Assembly: GCF_037975245.1 (NCBI RefSeq)
Contig: NC_092578.1
Coordinates: 8,202,501-8,266,500, forward strand
Direction: 5' to 3'
DNA length: 64,000 nt
From: Apostichopus japonicus
Lineage: Eukaryota > Echinodermata > Holothuroidea > Aspidochirotida > Stichopodidae
Shown here piece after piece: positions 1 through 10,890 of the stretch (position 1 is the stretch's first letter; each line of letters opens with the position of its first letter). The translations under genes and the position numbers were made by a program. The notes beneath the pieces are model-generated. The model saw only the letters and a list, made by a program, of their open reading frames with translations. It ran no database searches and was not told the origin of the DNA.

Positions 1-394
1 CCATTATCACTTTGAACTTCGGTTGCCGCATTTGGCTCTGGATCCGCCATTTCACAGGAAATTTTGATTTGATATCGCACTTGTGATCGGTGTTTTGTTT
101 AGTAACTACTAGTGGTATGTGTACTTGTCTACTGTGTACGTGAATGGTACCGTAGCAGCGACAACAAATATGTGTTCAAAACGTGACGTCACATGACGTC
201 ATGCGAATCGGAAAATTTTCGAGTAAACAAAGTTTCAAACGCCGAAAAGGGTAAATTCATTCTCAATTTTCGACTTGAAAAATCAAGTTTTAAACTGGCA
301 GATTGGTTGATACATGTTTTAGAGAACATTCTTTGATGGATCCCAAAAATATAGGACTTTGAAATTTTCGTGTCATGGCCACTTTAACATAAAG
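1..394. other. Unassigned non-coding left edge
   Basis: No coding exon or clear repeat boundary is seen here. The stretch is moderately AT-rich and contains two TGACGTCA palindromes, listed separately. It could be the flank or intron of a gene lying to the left of the window, but nothing in the sequence decides this. Confidence 0.4.
184..201. promoter_or_regulatory. Tandem pair of CRE palindromes
   Basis: Two perfect TGACGTCA octamers lie at 184-191 and 194-201, so their centres are 10 bp apart, close to one helical turn. TGACGTCA is the established full CRE site for CREB/ATF bZIP factors. The nearest supported gene starts about 3.1 kb to the right, so which promoter these would serve, if any, is unknown. 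Confidence 0.4.
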
Positions 395-645
395 TCCGGC
401 TTTAGGAATCACAAATGATTTTCGAGTTGGTTAGCATCATGTTTGATCTCTAGAGTAAGGCAAAATATGTCACCAAAAACAGAACTAGTATTGTTCGATA
501 CAGGTGACAAACGCCTACAGCGTAATAACGACCTTCCTTACCGGTTTAGAACCTCTGGACATACAATCAGCGTCCATGGCCTAGTTTGTTAGGGCTGGAA
601 GTTTTTTCACTGTTCTTGATTTTCTAACTCATTACGATTTTCTAA

Positions 646-690
<45 letters not shown>
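395..690 (+). repeat. SINE-like repeat with (AT)n tail, copy A
   Basis: This matches, by eye, the repeats at 53932-54155 and 54582-55302. Shared parts include a block ending in cctacag, the stretch around cttccttaccggttt, and a 3' part running from cactgttcttgatttt to cattacgatttt, followed by an AT dinucleotide run at about 647-690. Other copies carry a tRNA-like body with A box and B box. Here that body is mostly deleted: the phrase before the tail passes straight from ttagggctgg to the terminal block. Confidence 0.6.
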
Positions 691-693
<3 letters not shown>

Positions 694-1152
694 TTCGTTC
701 TTAATTATAGAAACTCTTTTTTTTTTCGTTTGGCCGAATTGCACAAGCCGGACTTTCAACTAGCACAGCACTTTACAAGATATTTGTTTTGTTTAACAGA
801 GTATAGATTGCACTCATTAGGACTCAGAGCCGTATATAGAGATACACAGCTCTGTAAGGACCCTGAGTCGTAGATAGGACAGCGCCCTCTGTTAAACCAT
901 AAATAGCCGCATTGACAATTTTTTTCCCAGCATTATTTATCCTTTTCATAAAAATATATTAATAAATGCAAATTTTCATTAACAAATATAATGAAACACT
1001 AAGCTTAGAAATAGACAAACTGCATAAATATATTCTGGTACTAAGTTGAAAAGAAAGAGGAGAGCATTTAGAAAGCCACTGAAAGCTTGCGTCAAAAGTT
1101 CCGCAGGTACAGATTTAAACTATATAGATGGTAGGATTGGACGTAATAAGCA

Positions 1153-1181
1153 AAACAACAACAACAACAACAACAACAACA
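1153..1181. repeat. (AAC)n microsatellite
   Basis: A run of about nine to ten aac units, adjoining an A/G-rich stretch. Confidence 0.8.
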
Positions 1182-1235
1182 AAAGGAAAGAAAGAAAAGG
1201 TTAAACAACGACAATGACAACCAATAAGCCTACAG

Positions 1236-2400
1236 CTAACAATACAGATTATCAACAAAGGGAATGTTCTCATTGGGAAGAGTTAGAAATTGATCTAACA
1301 AAAAGTTCTTAAGTTTGGATTTGAATGACACTATGTTGGTGCAGAATATGAGAGATGGTGGTAGGGAATTCCAATATTGACGCCTTGATATTTCAAGTGT
1401 ACTGACTAACAGTGAAGCGAAACAATGGGGGAAGTTGAGTAGCACGTCTTGTATTATATATAGTTTTGAATAGAAGAGTTTCTTTAAAAGAAGTTAACAA
1501 AAGTAGAGGACATAAAAAACGGCTTTTTGAAAAGGAATGATGTCAAAGATAGGAAGAGTTTGTTACTTTGTTTAAATATAAGGGACCGATGTGGGCAAAC
1601 CTTGAAGAATTAGTTAAGAATCTAACAACTTTTTTTTGTTTTTTTGCAAAACACATACTTTATTGAAGCTTACTTTTAAAAGTATTGCTCCAGATTATAC
1701 AACGGTATGTGAGGTTAGGTTTGTGATTAGCACATAATACAATTTATATAGAATATGATCACTAGGCAGAAAGTCTTTTAATCTAGTGATAATACCAAAC
1801 ACCCTTTGCAACTTTATTCGTTATTAAATCAATATATGTGCTCCATGACAAACAATCAACAATAGTTGCACCCAGAAATTTGGCATTGTTTGAAAAACAG
1901 ATATTGGCATACCATTTATGGAAATTTGTACACATGAAGTATTTACGAAGGCCCAATATCCACAAAATAAGAATTGAACAAATTTGGTATAAATTGTGTA
2001 TCAGTATTTTGGCAGTTTTGACTCCTTTTCGTTGACTTTTTCTTGGTAAGTGTATTAACTAAATTCCATGTATTTCTTAAATTAATTTCTTGGAATTCAC
2101 TGTTGGAAGTATTGCACTTGCCACTGCGAATGGCTTTAATGTACTTTGGAATGAACATAATGAAACTTATTTTCAACAGTTGGACTATTCTTAAATTTCC
2201 TGAATAATTGGTTTTTAGTTCGACATGATTCCATGCAGGTGTGCAACAAGACTTCTTGCAATTTGATTTTTTTTCCCTTCTTTATCGTTTTAGCAAAGCA
2301 TTTCCCATAATAGAAGAAAATGGTTTCGGTGAAAAAAAAACGATAAGGAATTTGACAATTGTTCATACCATCGGTAATTTTTCCAATCAACTTGAGAGAG
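1236..2400 (-). mobile_element. Decayed CR1/Jockey-type LINE, internally deleted
   Basis: Read on the minus strand, four pieces appear in the order expected of a non-LTR reverse transcriptase ORF2. From 2400 downward there is a linker-like piece (KNQLFRKFKNSPTVENK). Near 2000-1945 comes a pre-RT motif (FNSYFVDIGPS). At 1965-1783 there is a late palm/thumb motif (FLGATIVDCLSWSTYID). At 1445-1236 lies the typical C-terminal phrase (YWNSLPPS...FKSKLKNFLL). The frame is broken between pieces and the catalytic palm with its YxDD box is absent, so this is a dead fragment. Clade is inferred from these motifs only. Confidence 0.7.
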
Positions 2401-3321
2401 ATTATGCTAACAATTTTGAATATTTTCAGTTGTGACGGGACGAAAGTTTGCATCACTTATGTTTTAATTTCTACACTTATCAACATATTCAATTTTAATT
2501 TCAACTTAATATAATTCGAAAATATGTTATCAATGAAAGACGAAGTAGTAGGTGTTGTTCTAGTTGCTTTTATCAATTAATGGTCGAAAAAAATAACATG
2601 AAGATATATCAATGAAATAACGAGCAACTGTCGAGTTATACAACCCATTCATGGAAAGTTCCAAGTTGAAATCACCCATGGAAAATATGATGAGCAATTT
2701 ACCTTTCAGACATGACAAAGAACTTCATCATAAGCAGGATATGCCCAATTTTAACTGAGATCTTCCAGGTTATAAGGTTTTTCTTTCTTTCTTTTATGCT
2801 GAATGAAAATGTTATTTCCAGTGAAAACGGCGTGAAACTTCCACTAACAGCTTATGATCTGGTCTGATATCACTTGCCTTTCAAAGGCAATCCAGACAGT
2901 GCAGAAAACGTACATTTTCTTTGTGCTTATACACTGCTAACACTGTTGCGTCTGTAACTGAAAATGTAAAGTGGCAGTGTGATGTTATGTGAAGACTTGA
3001 AGTCTATCACTTCCAGAAATAACAAACATTGTGCGATCGTTTAAAGGAGTTTTTCAACATTAACATTTCTACCTCGTGAAATACCGATAATCTGTACATT
3101 GAATAGAAAACATGCTCCGATTTTGTTAGTGAAATCACGTCTACTATCTTGACCATACCTGAACAAGAGGATGCTGTCTATCATATTTGAACTGACGCTC
3201 TCAGTAACGTCACGACAGGATATCAACGGATAATTTGTTTTTTGTTGGTTTTTATTGTTTTTCATCTGTCAACGCAATAGATGTCAATGTTTATTCTCTA
3301 TCTTTATACCCACCTCTTTAG
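2401..3321. other. Non-coding stretch upstream of the sulfotransferase exon
   Basis: No convincing exon, repeat or promoter was found. An upstream exon encoding a signal anchor for the next gene would be expected on this side, but none could be recognised. The last 30 bases before 3321 form a pyrimidine-rich tract ending in tttag, a good 3' splice site. Confidence 0.4.
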
Positions 3322-5294
3322 ATGGCGCAGCTAAGGAAACGAAGCGGTCAGCCGATGTAGTCCAACTTATGACCGGTTGCCCAGACGGTTGGCCTTTTGA
3401 GGTCGTGAGTCGAGATGAGAACGGCTCACCGTTAATGCAAGTTTGCAGAAGTGAAAAGCAAGATGGTAACTGGCGATGTGCCGAAGGTTGGCTGAGATTG
3501 AGAAAGGAGATGACATGCATTCCCGATAGCAATCCCCATAGCAATCCCCATAGCAATCACCATAGCAAACCCCATATCAAGACCCATAGCAATCCCCACA
3601 GCAATCCCCATAGCAAGACCCATAGCAATCCCCATAGCAACGAGTTACCTCGCGATCTCGTGAAGCAGCCAAAATACGCGCCATTATCAGACGAACGTAA
3701 GTTACTTTTTATACACATTCCCAAAGCTGGAGGAACATCTCTAGAAACGTCGTTTCTTTTCGACGACAGACGGAGAGCACTCGGAGGTGTGTACCTTGGT
3801 GGTCATGCTAAGATAAAAGCCTTCGACCAGGAATTCTTCCGGAGTTACCATAAATTTTGCATGATCCGCCACCCATGTTCTCGATTAATATCGACATGGA
3901 GCTACTATTCTCAAAACTTGGGAAATCATGGTGACGCCCTTTGGACACAGAAATTCATGAGCGAAGCATCAAAGTCATCTTTTGATTGGTTTGTCGAAAA
4001 GACTCTGTATCCCGGGGGACAAGTTCGCGTCAATAACCAGGTTCATCTTCAACCACAGGTCGGTATGATATTTGACGACAATGGTAACCTCGCTTTGAAT
4101 CAAGTACTAGTGTTTGAAAATTGGAATGAGAGTATCAACGAGCTCGGTAGACGGATCAACACTGACGTGAGTTCTCTTAGACAGACTCATATATTATCGA
4201 GTAAACATAAGAGTTGTCGCGAGATGTACACGCCCAAGACGTGGCATAAAATGATCGAGTTATACGCCATGGACTTTTGTGTTCTCGGGTATTCAACCAA
4301 TTTAACTGAAGTTGACAAATATCCACCTTTGAATGTTCAAAGCTACCAATTAAGCCAACGTTACAAAAGTTGTTCTGTGAAATTAGGATTGGGTATGAAC
4401 AGTGCAAAACGGGAGAAAGAGAGCGATTCACCAAACAAAAGGAATTTACCTAAATTAGTGCAAGAGGAAAGCGAGTGTGTTGTCTACACGTATTATCAAC
4501 CAAAGAAAGATATAGCCGCCGATGAGCTCAGCGCAGCGGGAGTCACTCTTAAAGCGTGGAAGTCTGCGTGGTCGGACGCTGGTTGGCGTCCTCGGGTGAT
4601 ATCGGAGAACGACGCGAGGAAACATCCGGAATATATGTCGCTACGCACCAGGTTTGAACGATTACCAACGACAAATGTAGCAGAGTATGAACTGTCTTGT
4701 TTCTTGAGACACGTTGCCATGGCAGCAGTAGGCGGCGGATGGATGGCTGATTACGATGTTTTACCATTTCATTTACCTAAATGTACCAAACCATTCAACC
4801 GTGGCGAATTCACCGCGTATCAGCTATACACACCTTGCCTCGTCTCGGCAAATAGTTCAGAGTATACACGCATTGCGAGATTGATGGCTGATATCCAATG
4901 GAGAGACAGTCCTGAGATCTTCTCTGTCAATGGCAAATTTCACGTTTCTGATATGCACGTATTGCAAAAGTTGTTCAAAGACAGGAAGATAAAGACCATG
5001 AGGGTCGTAATGGAGGCCAAAGAAATTTTCAAAACTCCCTTTAGCTGTGAACGATCGCTAGGTTATAGGGCAACCCCGACTGGTATGTCTAAGCTTCCAT
5101 GGGCGGTGCATTATTCCCATTCATCTTTGGGAGCAATTCGTAAGGCAAATTTGTCGTCCGTCTGGCCAGGATCATCTTGGAATAGCGAAAGCTTGAATGC
5201 AGGAATTGAAGCTAAAAGAGGAGAATTTATGGCAGACTCTATCAATTATCTTAGAGAAACGTGCATTACAGACGCGGAAAAGGTGTTCCCTTAA
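3322..5294 (+). CDS. Sulfotransferase with C-terminal DXD glycosyltransferase-like domain
   Basis: This long intronless open frame encodes 641 residues from the first in-frame ATG at 3369. The frame stays open upstream to 3255 without an ATG, and a strong acceptor ends at 3321, so an upstream exon carrying a membrane anchor is likely. Numbered from the 3369 ATG: residues 1-50 hold a Cys-containing segment; about 54-90 is a tetrapeptide tract of NPHS/KTHS type; 116 onward has the PAPS 5'-phosphosulfate loop HIPKAGGTS; and 166 onward has RHPCSRLIS, the 3'-phosphate motif. Both motifs are typical of carbohydrate sulfotransferases of the Golgi. From about residue 370 a second domain begins, with GGGWMADYD at 455-463 giving a DXD motif as in GT-A sugar-nucleotide transferases. 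That function is inferred; the sulfotransferase call is firm. Substrates are unknown. The stop is TAA at 5292. Confidence 0.8.
3528..3641 (+). repeat. 12-bp in-frame coding repeat (NPHS-type)
   Basis: About nine imperfect copies of agcaatccccat lie in frame within the sulfotransferase exon and encode Ser/Asn-Pro/Lys-His repeats. Being a multiple of three, copy changes would not shift the frame. They form a His/Pro/Ser-rich linker between the N-terminal Cys-containing segment and the catalytic sulfotransferase domain. Confidence 0.85.
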
Positions 5295-8250
5295 AAGCAA
5301 ACGCAACACAGCTGCGTTTGTAGTGTTATTTCTCTCGCTTTAAGAAAGAACGCCTGATTTCAAACTAATTTTGCCAAAATGATGAAATGTTGTCGTCATA
5401 AGAGATGATTAAAGTCTTGAGAGAGTCACAATATTCGCATTATAAACGAGCATAGACACTGATCCTTAATCTTCAGTAGTGTGTGTGAAGGGGTGGGGTA
5501 GTGGAGGCTACAAATTGTGTTAACAGCAATGATTTCCACTGTATGCGACAATATCTACACCAGCGCACATCATTGTGTGATCCTCCCTCCCTCCCTCCTC
5601 CCCCCCCCCCCCCGACTCCCACAATAATGTCAAACGGTGTATGGGTCTCTGAAGCATCACGTTCCAAACGTTTTCATAGTTATAAGGCAAACAGTTTAAG
5701 AGCCAACACGAAGCAGTTCACAAATTGTGGCTATGCAGTGTTAGTGACCATACTGTACTCGACTATTAAGACGTTCTGCTATAGGCCCGGTGTATATTAA
5801 ATACGTTTCTATATCAGTGCCAAGGCGTGGGCTCTTCTTTACAGGGTGCACGTTAATTTTAACTTTTTTATTTTGCTTTTTTTATCCAGATTTCAAATAT
5901 TAATTGTATAATTATCATAATTTGCAATTCATTTAAAAATTTTATGATTCAAATAATCTTTTAAGCTATATGTACAGAAGACGGGTAAATAAATATGATG
6001 ACCGTATTCGTACAGTCCAATTAAATGTTACTTTTTGTAGACACTGTTTTTGCACTAATATATATTACGCGGGAGAATGCATTAAAAGAAAGCAGGTCGC
6101 ACATATAAGTTCATAAGTTCAAAAACTCATTATTCATCCAAGAAAGACTGAATGTTGTATCATTAAGCACACACACACTTATATATAATATTTATGGGAT
6201 GGCGATGGGGGATAGGAGAAACGGGATAAGGGATGAGGGATGGGGAATAACGGAATTAAAAAGGGTTCACTAGCACGGTGTTCAAAGTATAGAATTTCAA
6301 AAAGAAAATCTTGCAATTTGTAACAAACGTACTCAAATATCAGTTAACTTAAACTTGTATGTTTATAAGGTTTCGCCATTCTGGGCAATGCTATAGACTT
6401 CGTGACATAAACTGTTGAATTGTAATAGGTTATTTTAGAACTTTACCGCCATGTCCAAACTCCTGGCCCTTCACCATGCCCCCCCCCCCACACACACACA
6501 CACTACCCTCCTCAGATGGGATGACTGGTAACGTCACTATACGGTGAAGAGAAAGTTAATTGCCTAAAGCAAAACTTTATTCCTTAATGATAATATCCCC
6601 ACCCGGTTAAAATACTCAGTGGGGAGATTATTTACACTGTCACACCGGCAACCCAGGGAGCTACGGCCAACTCATTTATCTTTTAAACAAATAAAATATT
6701 ACGCATGTTCATTTTGCAAACATTTTCGTCGGACCGAGAAACCGCAACTAAAACTTCTTTGAAAGTAAAGCTTCACACATTTGTCAATGAATCAATCATA
6801 CTTAATGTTCCACGGGGGGGGGGGGGGGGTCGGTCCTATAAGTCAAACGTTTCTTTTGTCGATACCTTCCTTGTTTAATTAACCGATCTAACATAATAAG
6901 GCCCTTAGACTTTTTGATACTAAGGTCATAGTGTTCCTCGAACATCACTGCGAAAATCACAAACCTGCGATTCGCGAGAAGTCCAACTTCATCAGTTTAT
7001 TCGAATTACTTGACAACTTTTCAAGTGAAAATGGTTATCGCAAGTTTGACCATTTATTCCGAATGACGTATTTCTTTCTTACATATACCTGCATAAATTC
7101 AGTCATATTATTTTGTTTTCCGTCAAATACCCCCCCCCCCCCCCTCCTCACGCCCTCCGCCTACCATTGCCTACAGTATATTGTTTGATTGAAGCCCCTA
7201 TAATTTCATGAACGAAAGTTAACCGAAATCATCATTATCTCAAAACTACATAAGGAATATTATTGAAGCACTCGGCCGTTTCAGGGAGACATGATCTAGT
7301 GGGTTGGTGGCTGCTGGGTGGGTGTCATATTACCAACGTATTACGGTCAAAGTTGCTACCACTAGTCGAAGCAGAAGGCGAGGTCATATTCTGGTAAACG
7401 TATGGACAAAGGCTAAATTGCATTATAAGTATGTCAAACAAGACAGAGATTCGCCGTTCTCCTCAGCTGTTTAAATCCTTGATAACGTCTATATATACTT
7501 GTTACACATTAAATAGCAATCTTGATTGTGTCAAGTACATTAGTACAAGTCCTCTCGCTCAATATAGGCGACTTATGCATACCACCACGTTATTTTGATT
7601 GACTAAATCGGTTGCAACAACCCAAAACAAGCGCTATTGATTTACCGCATAACCCGGGGGGGGGGGGGTATTTGAGTGAGTTTTCTCCTCCCATAACATG
7701 TGCATTCTTGTGATTTAATAATCCATGAGTCCTAAGCGTATACGTACCATGACAAATTAGGTTTTTAGCTATTTAGGAGAGGTCGTAGTTAAGCATATAG
7801 TACTCCCCTACCAGCTCTCGCGGAGGAATCTTCCAGTTTCACCCAGGAATTTCTAAAACGCCTTAAATTACATTGTTGATGTTTAGACCATCACGGTAAG
7901 TTATTTCATTCTCTTTAATATCCAAGTATTAAAAAGAATGATGGCGACTGAAAAACATGCAACAAACAAACTAAAAATAACAAACAACATAATTAACAAA
8001 GAGAAAGGCCACAACCTTTAAAATGTGAAATGTGCATTGGAATTTCGTATATTTTCGGTAGGATTCCGGGTTCTTAAAATCATGAACTATTCAGAGAGTT
8101 AAATGTGCTGTATTGCATACGAATGTGTGAAGCTGGATGTGTGTGTGGGTGGTGTGTTATGGGGTTGCTTTGATACCTGTTGAATATTTATGAAATGGCG
8201 TCATTAAGTGACGTCATATACTACTGTACGCCAACGCCATGAAACCACAC
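5295..8250. other. Intergenic stretch with homopolymer C/G runs
   Basis: No exon or element could be identified. Long C or G runs lie near 5600-5613, 6481-6489, 6814-6829, 7129-7144 and 7655-7668, and a short CA run near 6490. Otherwise it is ordinary AT-rich sequence. A single TGACGTCA lies near 8209. Confidence 0.5.
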
Positions 8251-8279
8251 GATCGTCGTAACTTCTGGCAGGGGTTTAG

Positions 8280-8620
8280 TCATCATCACTGGAGACAGAC
8301 CATTGCCTCTCACACCGCCCTTATTTACCCATTCTAACTTCTCAAGCGATATCTGATCTCTTGTAGAGTTTGCGGCATCCAGTATGTTGACGAAACCAAA
8401 ACCACCCTCAAGAAGCGTTTCTATGGTCACAGATTCACAATCAACACCATGAGGACCGAGACCACGGTTGGAGAACACTTTAACCTTCCCAACTATACCA
8501 TCAATGACAAGTACAAAGGATTGAATCCTTAGGTAGCCGTCCTGACCTAGTACGAATAAGCAGAGACTGTGGATACAACGCCTTCGCACCATTCAAACTC
8601 ATTTGCTCAACATTTAGGAA
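8280..8620 (+). mobile_element. Penelope-like element relic, GIY-YIG endonuclease part
   Basis: From 8362 the plus strand reads CRVCGIQYVDETKTTLKKRF and goes on to GHRFTIN and VGEHFNLPNY before a stop near 8531. This is the C-terminal GIY-YIG endonuclease pattern of Penelope-like retroelements (Cys-x-x-Cys-Gly, then QYVGET in the intact family, then Lys-Arg-Phe). The family Gly is replaced by Asp in YVDET, and stops lie on both sides, so it is a dead remnant. The reverse transcriptase part is not recognisable upstream. Confidence 0.6.
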
Positions 8621-8949
8621 CGACATGACTAACTTTTCCTCTGTCCGCCCCTCCATCTCCCTTTGTCCCCCCCCCCCCTGTCACATCTCTTCTCGTAGCT
8701 CTCTTCCACCCTTTTTTTCTCGTTTTCTCGACACCTTTCTGTCTCTGTCCTTCTCTAGTTTATTCCCTACCCTCTCCCTTAATCCTCTCTTTATCTCCTA
8801 CCTCTCCTCTTGCCCTGTTGGTTTCTTTCTTTCTTTCTTCTCTCCATCCCTAATAATCCTCTTACATCTCTTTGTGTTCACCATGCTCATTAACCTGTCT
8901 GTATTCTGTGAGTGTATTTGTCCCTTTTGTTACTGTTAGTTGTCATTTC

Positions 8950-8990
8950 GCCTCTGAAGAAGATCTGCTAGGATCGAAACGCCAGACCAA
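8950..8990 (+). repeat. Stem-loop downstream of the Penelope-like relic
   Basis: The sequence ctctgaagaagatc - loop - gatcgaaacgccag forms a short stem flanked by CTGAAGA and GAAAC. These resemble the two conserved boxes of hammerhead ribozymes (CUGANGA and GAAA), which are known to occur in Penelope-like elements. An extra A lies between the first box and the stem, so catalytic function is doubtful. The same motif recurs in the hairpin at 15564-15675. Confidence 0.4.
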
Positions 8991-10520
8991 CTTTTACAAC
9001 TGCACGCTCCCTGCGTAACACTGGTGTATGAAAGTGAGCGTAGGAATAGGAAATTTGTAAGTTCTATGCTCCCTCCCTCCAGTGGTAGCTCATTGATCAG
9101 ATGCACAGTTGCACGAACAATAATCAACTTACGTTAAAGACGATGGTATCTTCGTTGGTAAAACACTTGAAGAAACATGTCAAATAAGGGTACTTTGTGC
9201 AATCTGCTGTTGAAAATGTATTATTTCTTTATATGTTTTGGGGCATGCTCAATTGCGCACTAGGCGTACCCTAAATCTGTAGCCGGCTTGACGTAAGTTA
9301 GTAAGTATTATCATGACACGAACCGAGAACTTTAACTGTTGCACATACCATGTTAGGCTAAAGGCCAACAGTAATACGTATTATATAGCTATGTTAGGCC
9401 TTTTGCTGCAAAAGTGGTCAAAATGTGTCAAATTTTGTAATATTAATTATAAGTTCAGGTGCTTGTCATAATGCCAGGTGTCATTGTCTGTAGTTATCTC
9501 CTTTCTCTGTTACCATAAGCTGATTAAAATATTAGTCAACTCTCTATGCAGTTCCTTGTATACATGTACAGTATGGTATAAAGTATATGTAACTAGTATA
9601 TTGACCATTATTTTATTCAATAAATCAGGTGACATGATGTTGATACCCCCACCCCACCCGCCCCCTTCCCCCCTGAAATGGAAAGTATACACTTAAAAGG
9701 AAGTTGGAATTTTGAAAGCCTACGAGAGTGTTTTGGTGAGTCTATGTTTCAAGGATGAACATTGTTAAAATGCTCAAGTTTTAATAACTTCATATTGGAA
9801 CAGGTTCTTTACCCAAGGTATAAAATACAATGCAAAACCTTGGAAGGCAACTTGGAGTCTCCTTATGTATCATTAAATTCAAAAAGATGTTATCCATGTG
9901 AAATAAAATCATTGAAATTATTCAATGATATGAGATGCCCTTATTTGTGAGTCTTAAATGTATTTTGTAAATAATCAAAACATAAATGTTAAAGCTGCTT
10001 CTATGTCTGGAAAGCCAAACAGATCAAATTGAAATTGATTAATGACCGATTCACAAATTCAGGGATATTCCCTAGACAGTATATAAAATCTGGGGACACT
10101 TGTAATCTGGAGACCGTACATCAATTCAAACTGCTGTTACTGTCCCCAGAAATCAAGGACATCTGGTCACATAAATATAACAGAAAATTCTGTTAAATGG
10201 CCACACATATACATTTCGTGCAGAATCTCACAACAATCATGAAGCAAACTACTATCGCTTTAACATAGGAAATATCTAATGTTTTTCCATAATGCCACAG
10301 ACAGAACTTTCACACCCCTACGTAATGTCTATCCACAGTGTTTTAGTTTTGATTGGCTTGATTATGTGTTGATCACCATGACAACTTTACGAAAAGTATT
10401 AATCAAATTTTGTGATAATAAGATACTTCACTAACCCTGAAGAGCTGTACAACAAAAGAGAACTTTCAGCAGCACTGACCCCTGGGCCTCTGTCAGGGTA
10501 TTAACCCTGCATCCCACCGA
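8991..10520. other. Intergenic stretch, nothing recognised
   Basis: AT-rich non-coding DNA with a C-rich run near 9646-9675. No exon or repeat boundary was found on either strand. Confidence 0.4.
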
Positions 10521-10524
10521 GAGC

Positions 10525-10890
10525 CTTTACAGGCATTGAAGACTCGTCCCAAATTGCGTTCCGCGCTCTGAAAAAGTTAACTTTCCGTTGCTTGCAAGTG
10601 AAGTTTTCTTCTTGTCGCTACAAAAAGCAGACAGTATTGAAGCGTGATACCTTGTTATCTTTAATCTAGACCTAAGATGTCCATCGCTGCTATGTACACT
10701 GTGTTGTGGGTATTGACCGTAGCTGTATGTATTGACTGTACACTAGTGTCTAATTACAGACAGTAGCTAGCTGTGTGCGTATTTTCTGGGATCGATGGTG
10801 GTGTCTAACACTTCTGTTACACCCATTCGAAACTAGGTCAGATTACGGGCATGAGACATTTCTTTGTGCGCGAGTCTTCACACCCTTTAA
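10525..10890 (+). mobile_element. Four-copy ~370-bp inverted-end repeat, copy 1
   Basis: One of four copies in the window (others at 41314-41684, 44295-44670 and 48844-49213). The left end reads aggcattgaagactcg and the right end cgagtcttcacacccttta, an imperfect terminal inverted repeat of about 20 bp with TTTAA-like outer bases. The body contains conserved stretches such as gacactagtgtctaattac-type and gatcgatggtggtgtc. It has no coding capacity, so it is most likely a MITE. The superfamily is undecided. Confidence 0.65.

Noticed and set aside
3255-3321. N-terminal extension of the sulfotransferase frame to 3255
   Set aside because: The first codon there is TTG, not ATG, and a good splice acceptor ends at 3321.
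8625-8939. Plus-strand frame rich in Ser, Leu, Pro and Phe
   Set aside because: It is a C/T-rich low-complexity stretch next to the Penelope-like relic, with no start context, splice signals or recognisable domain.
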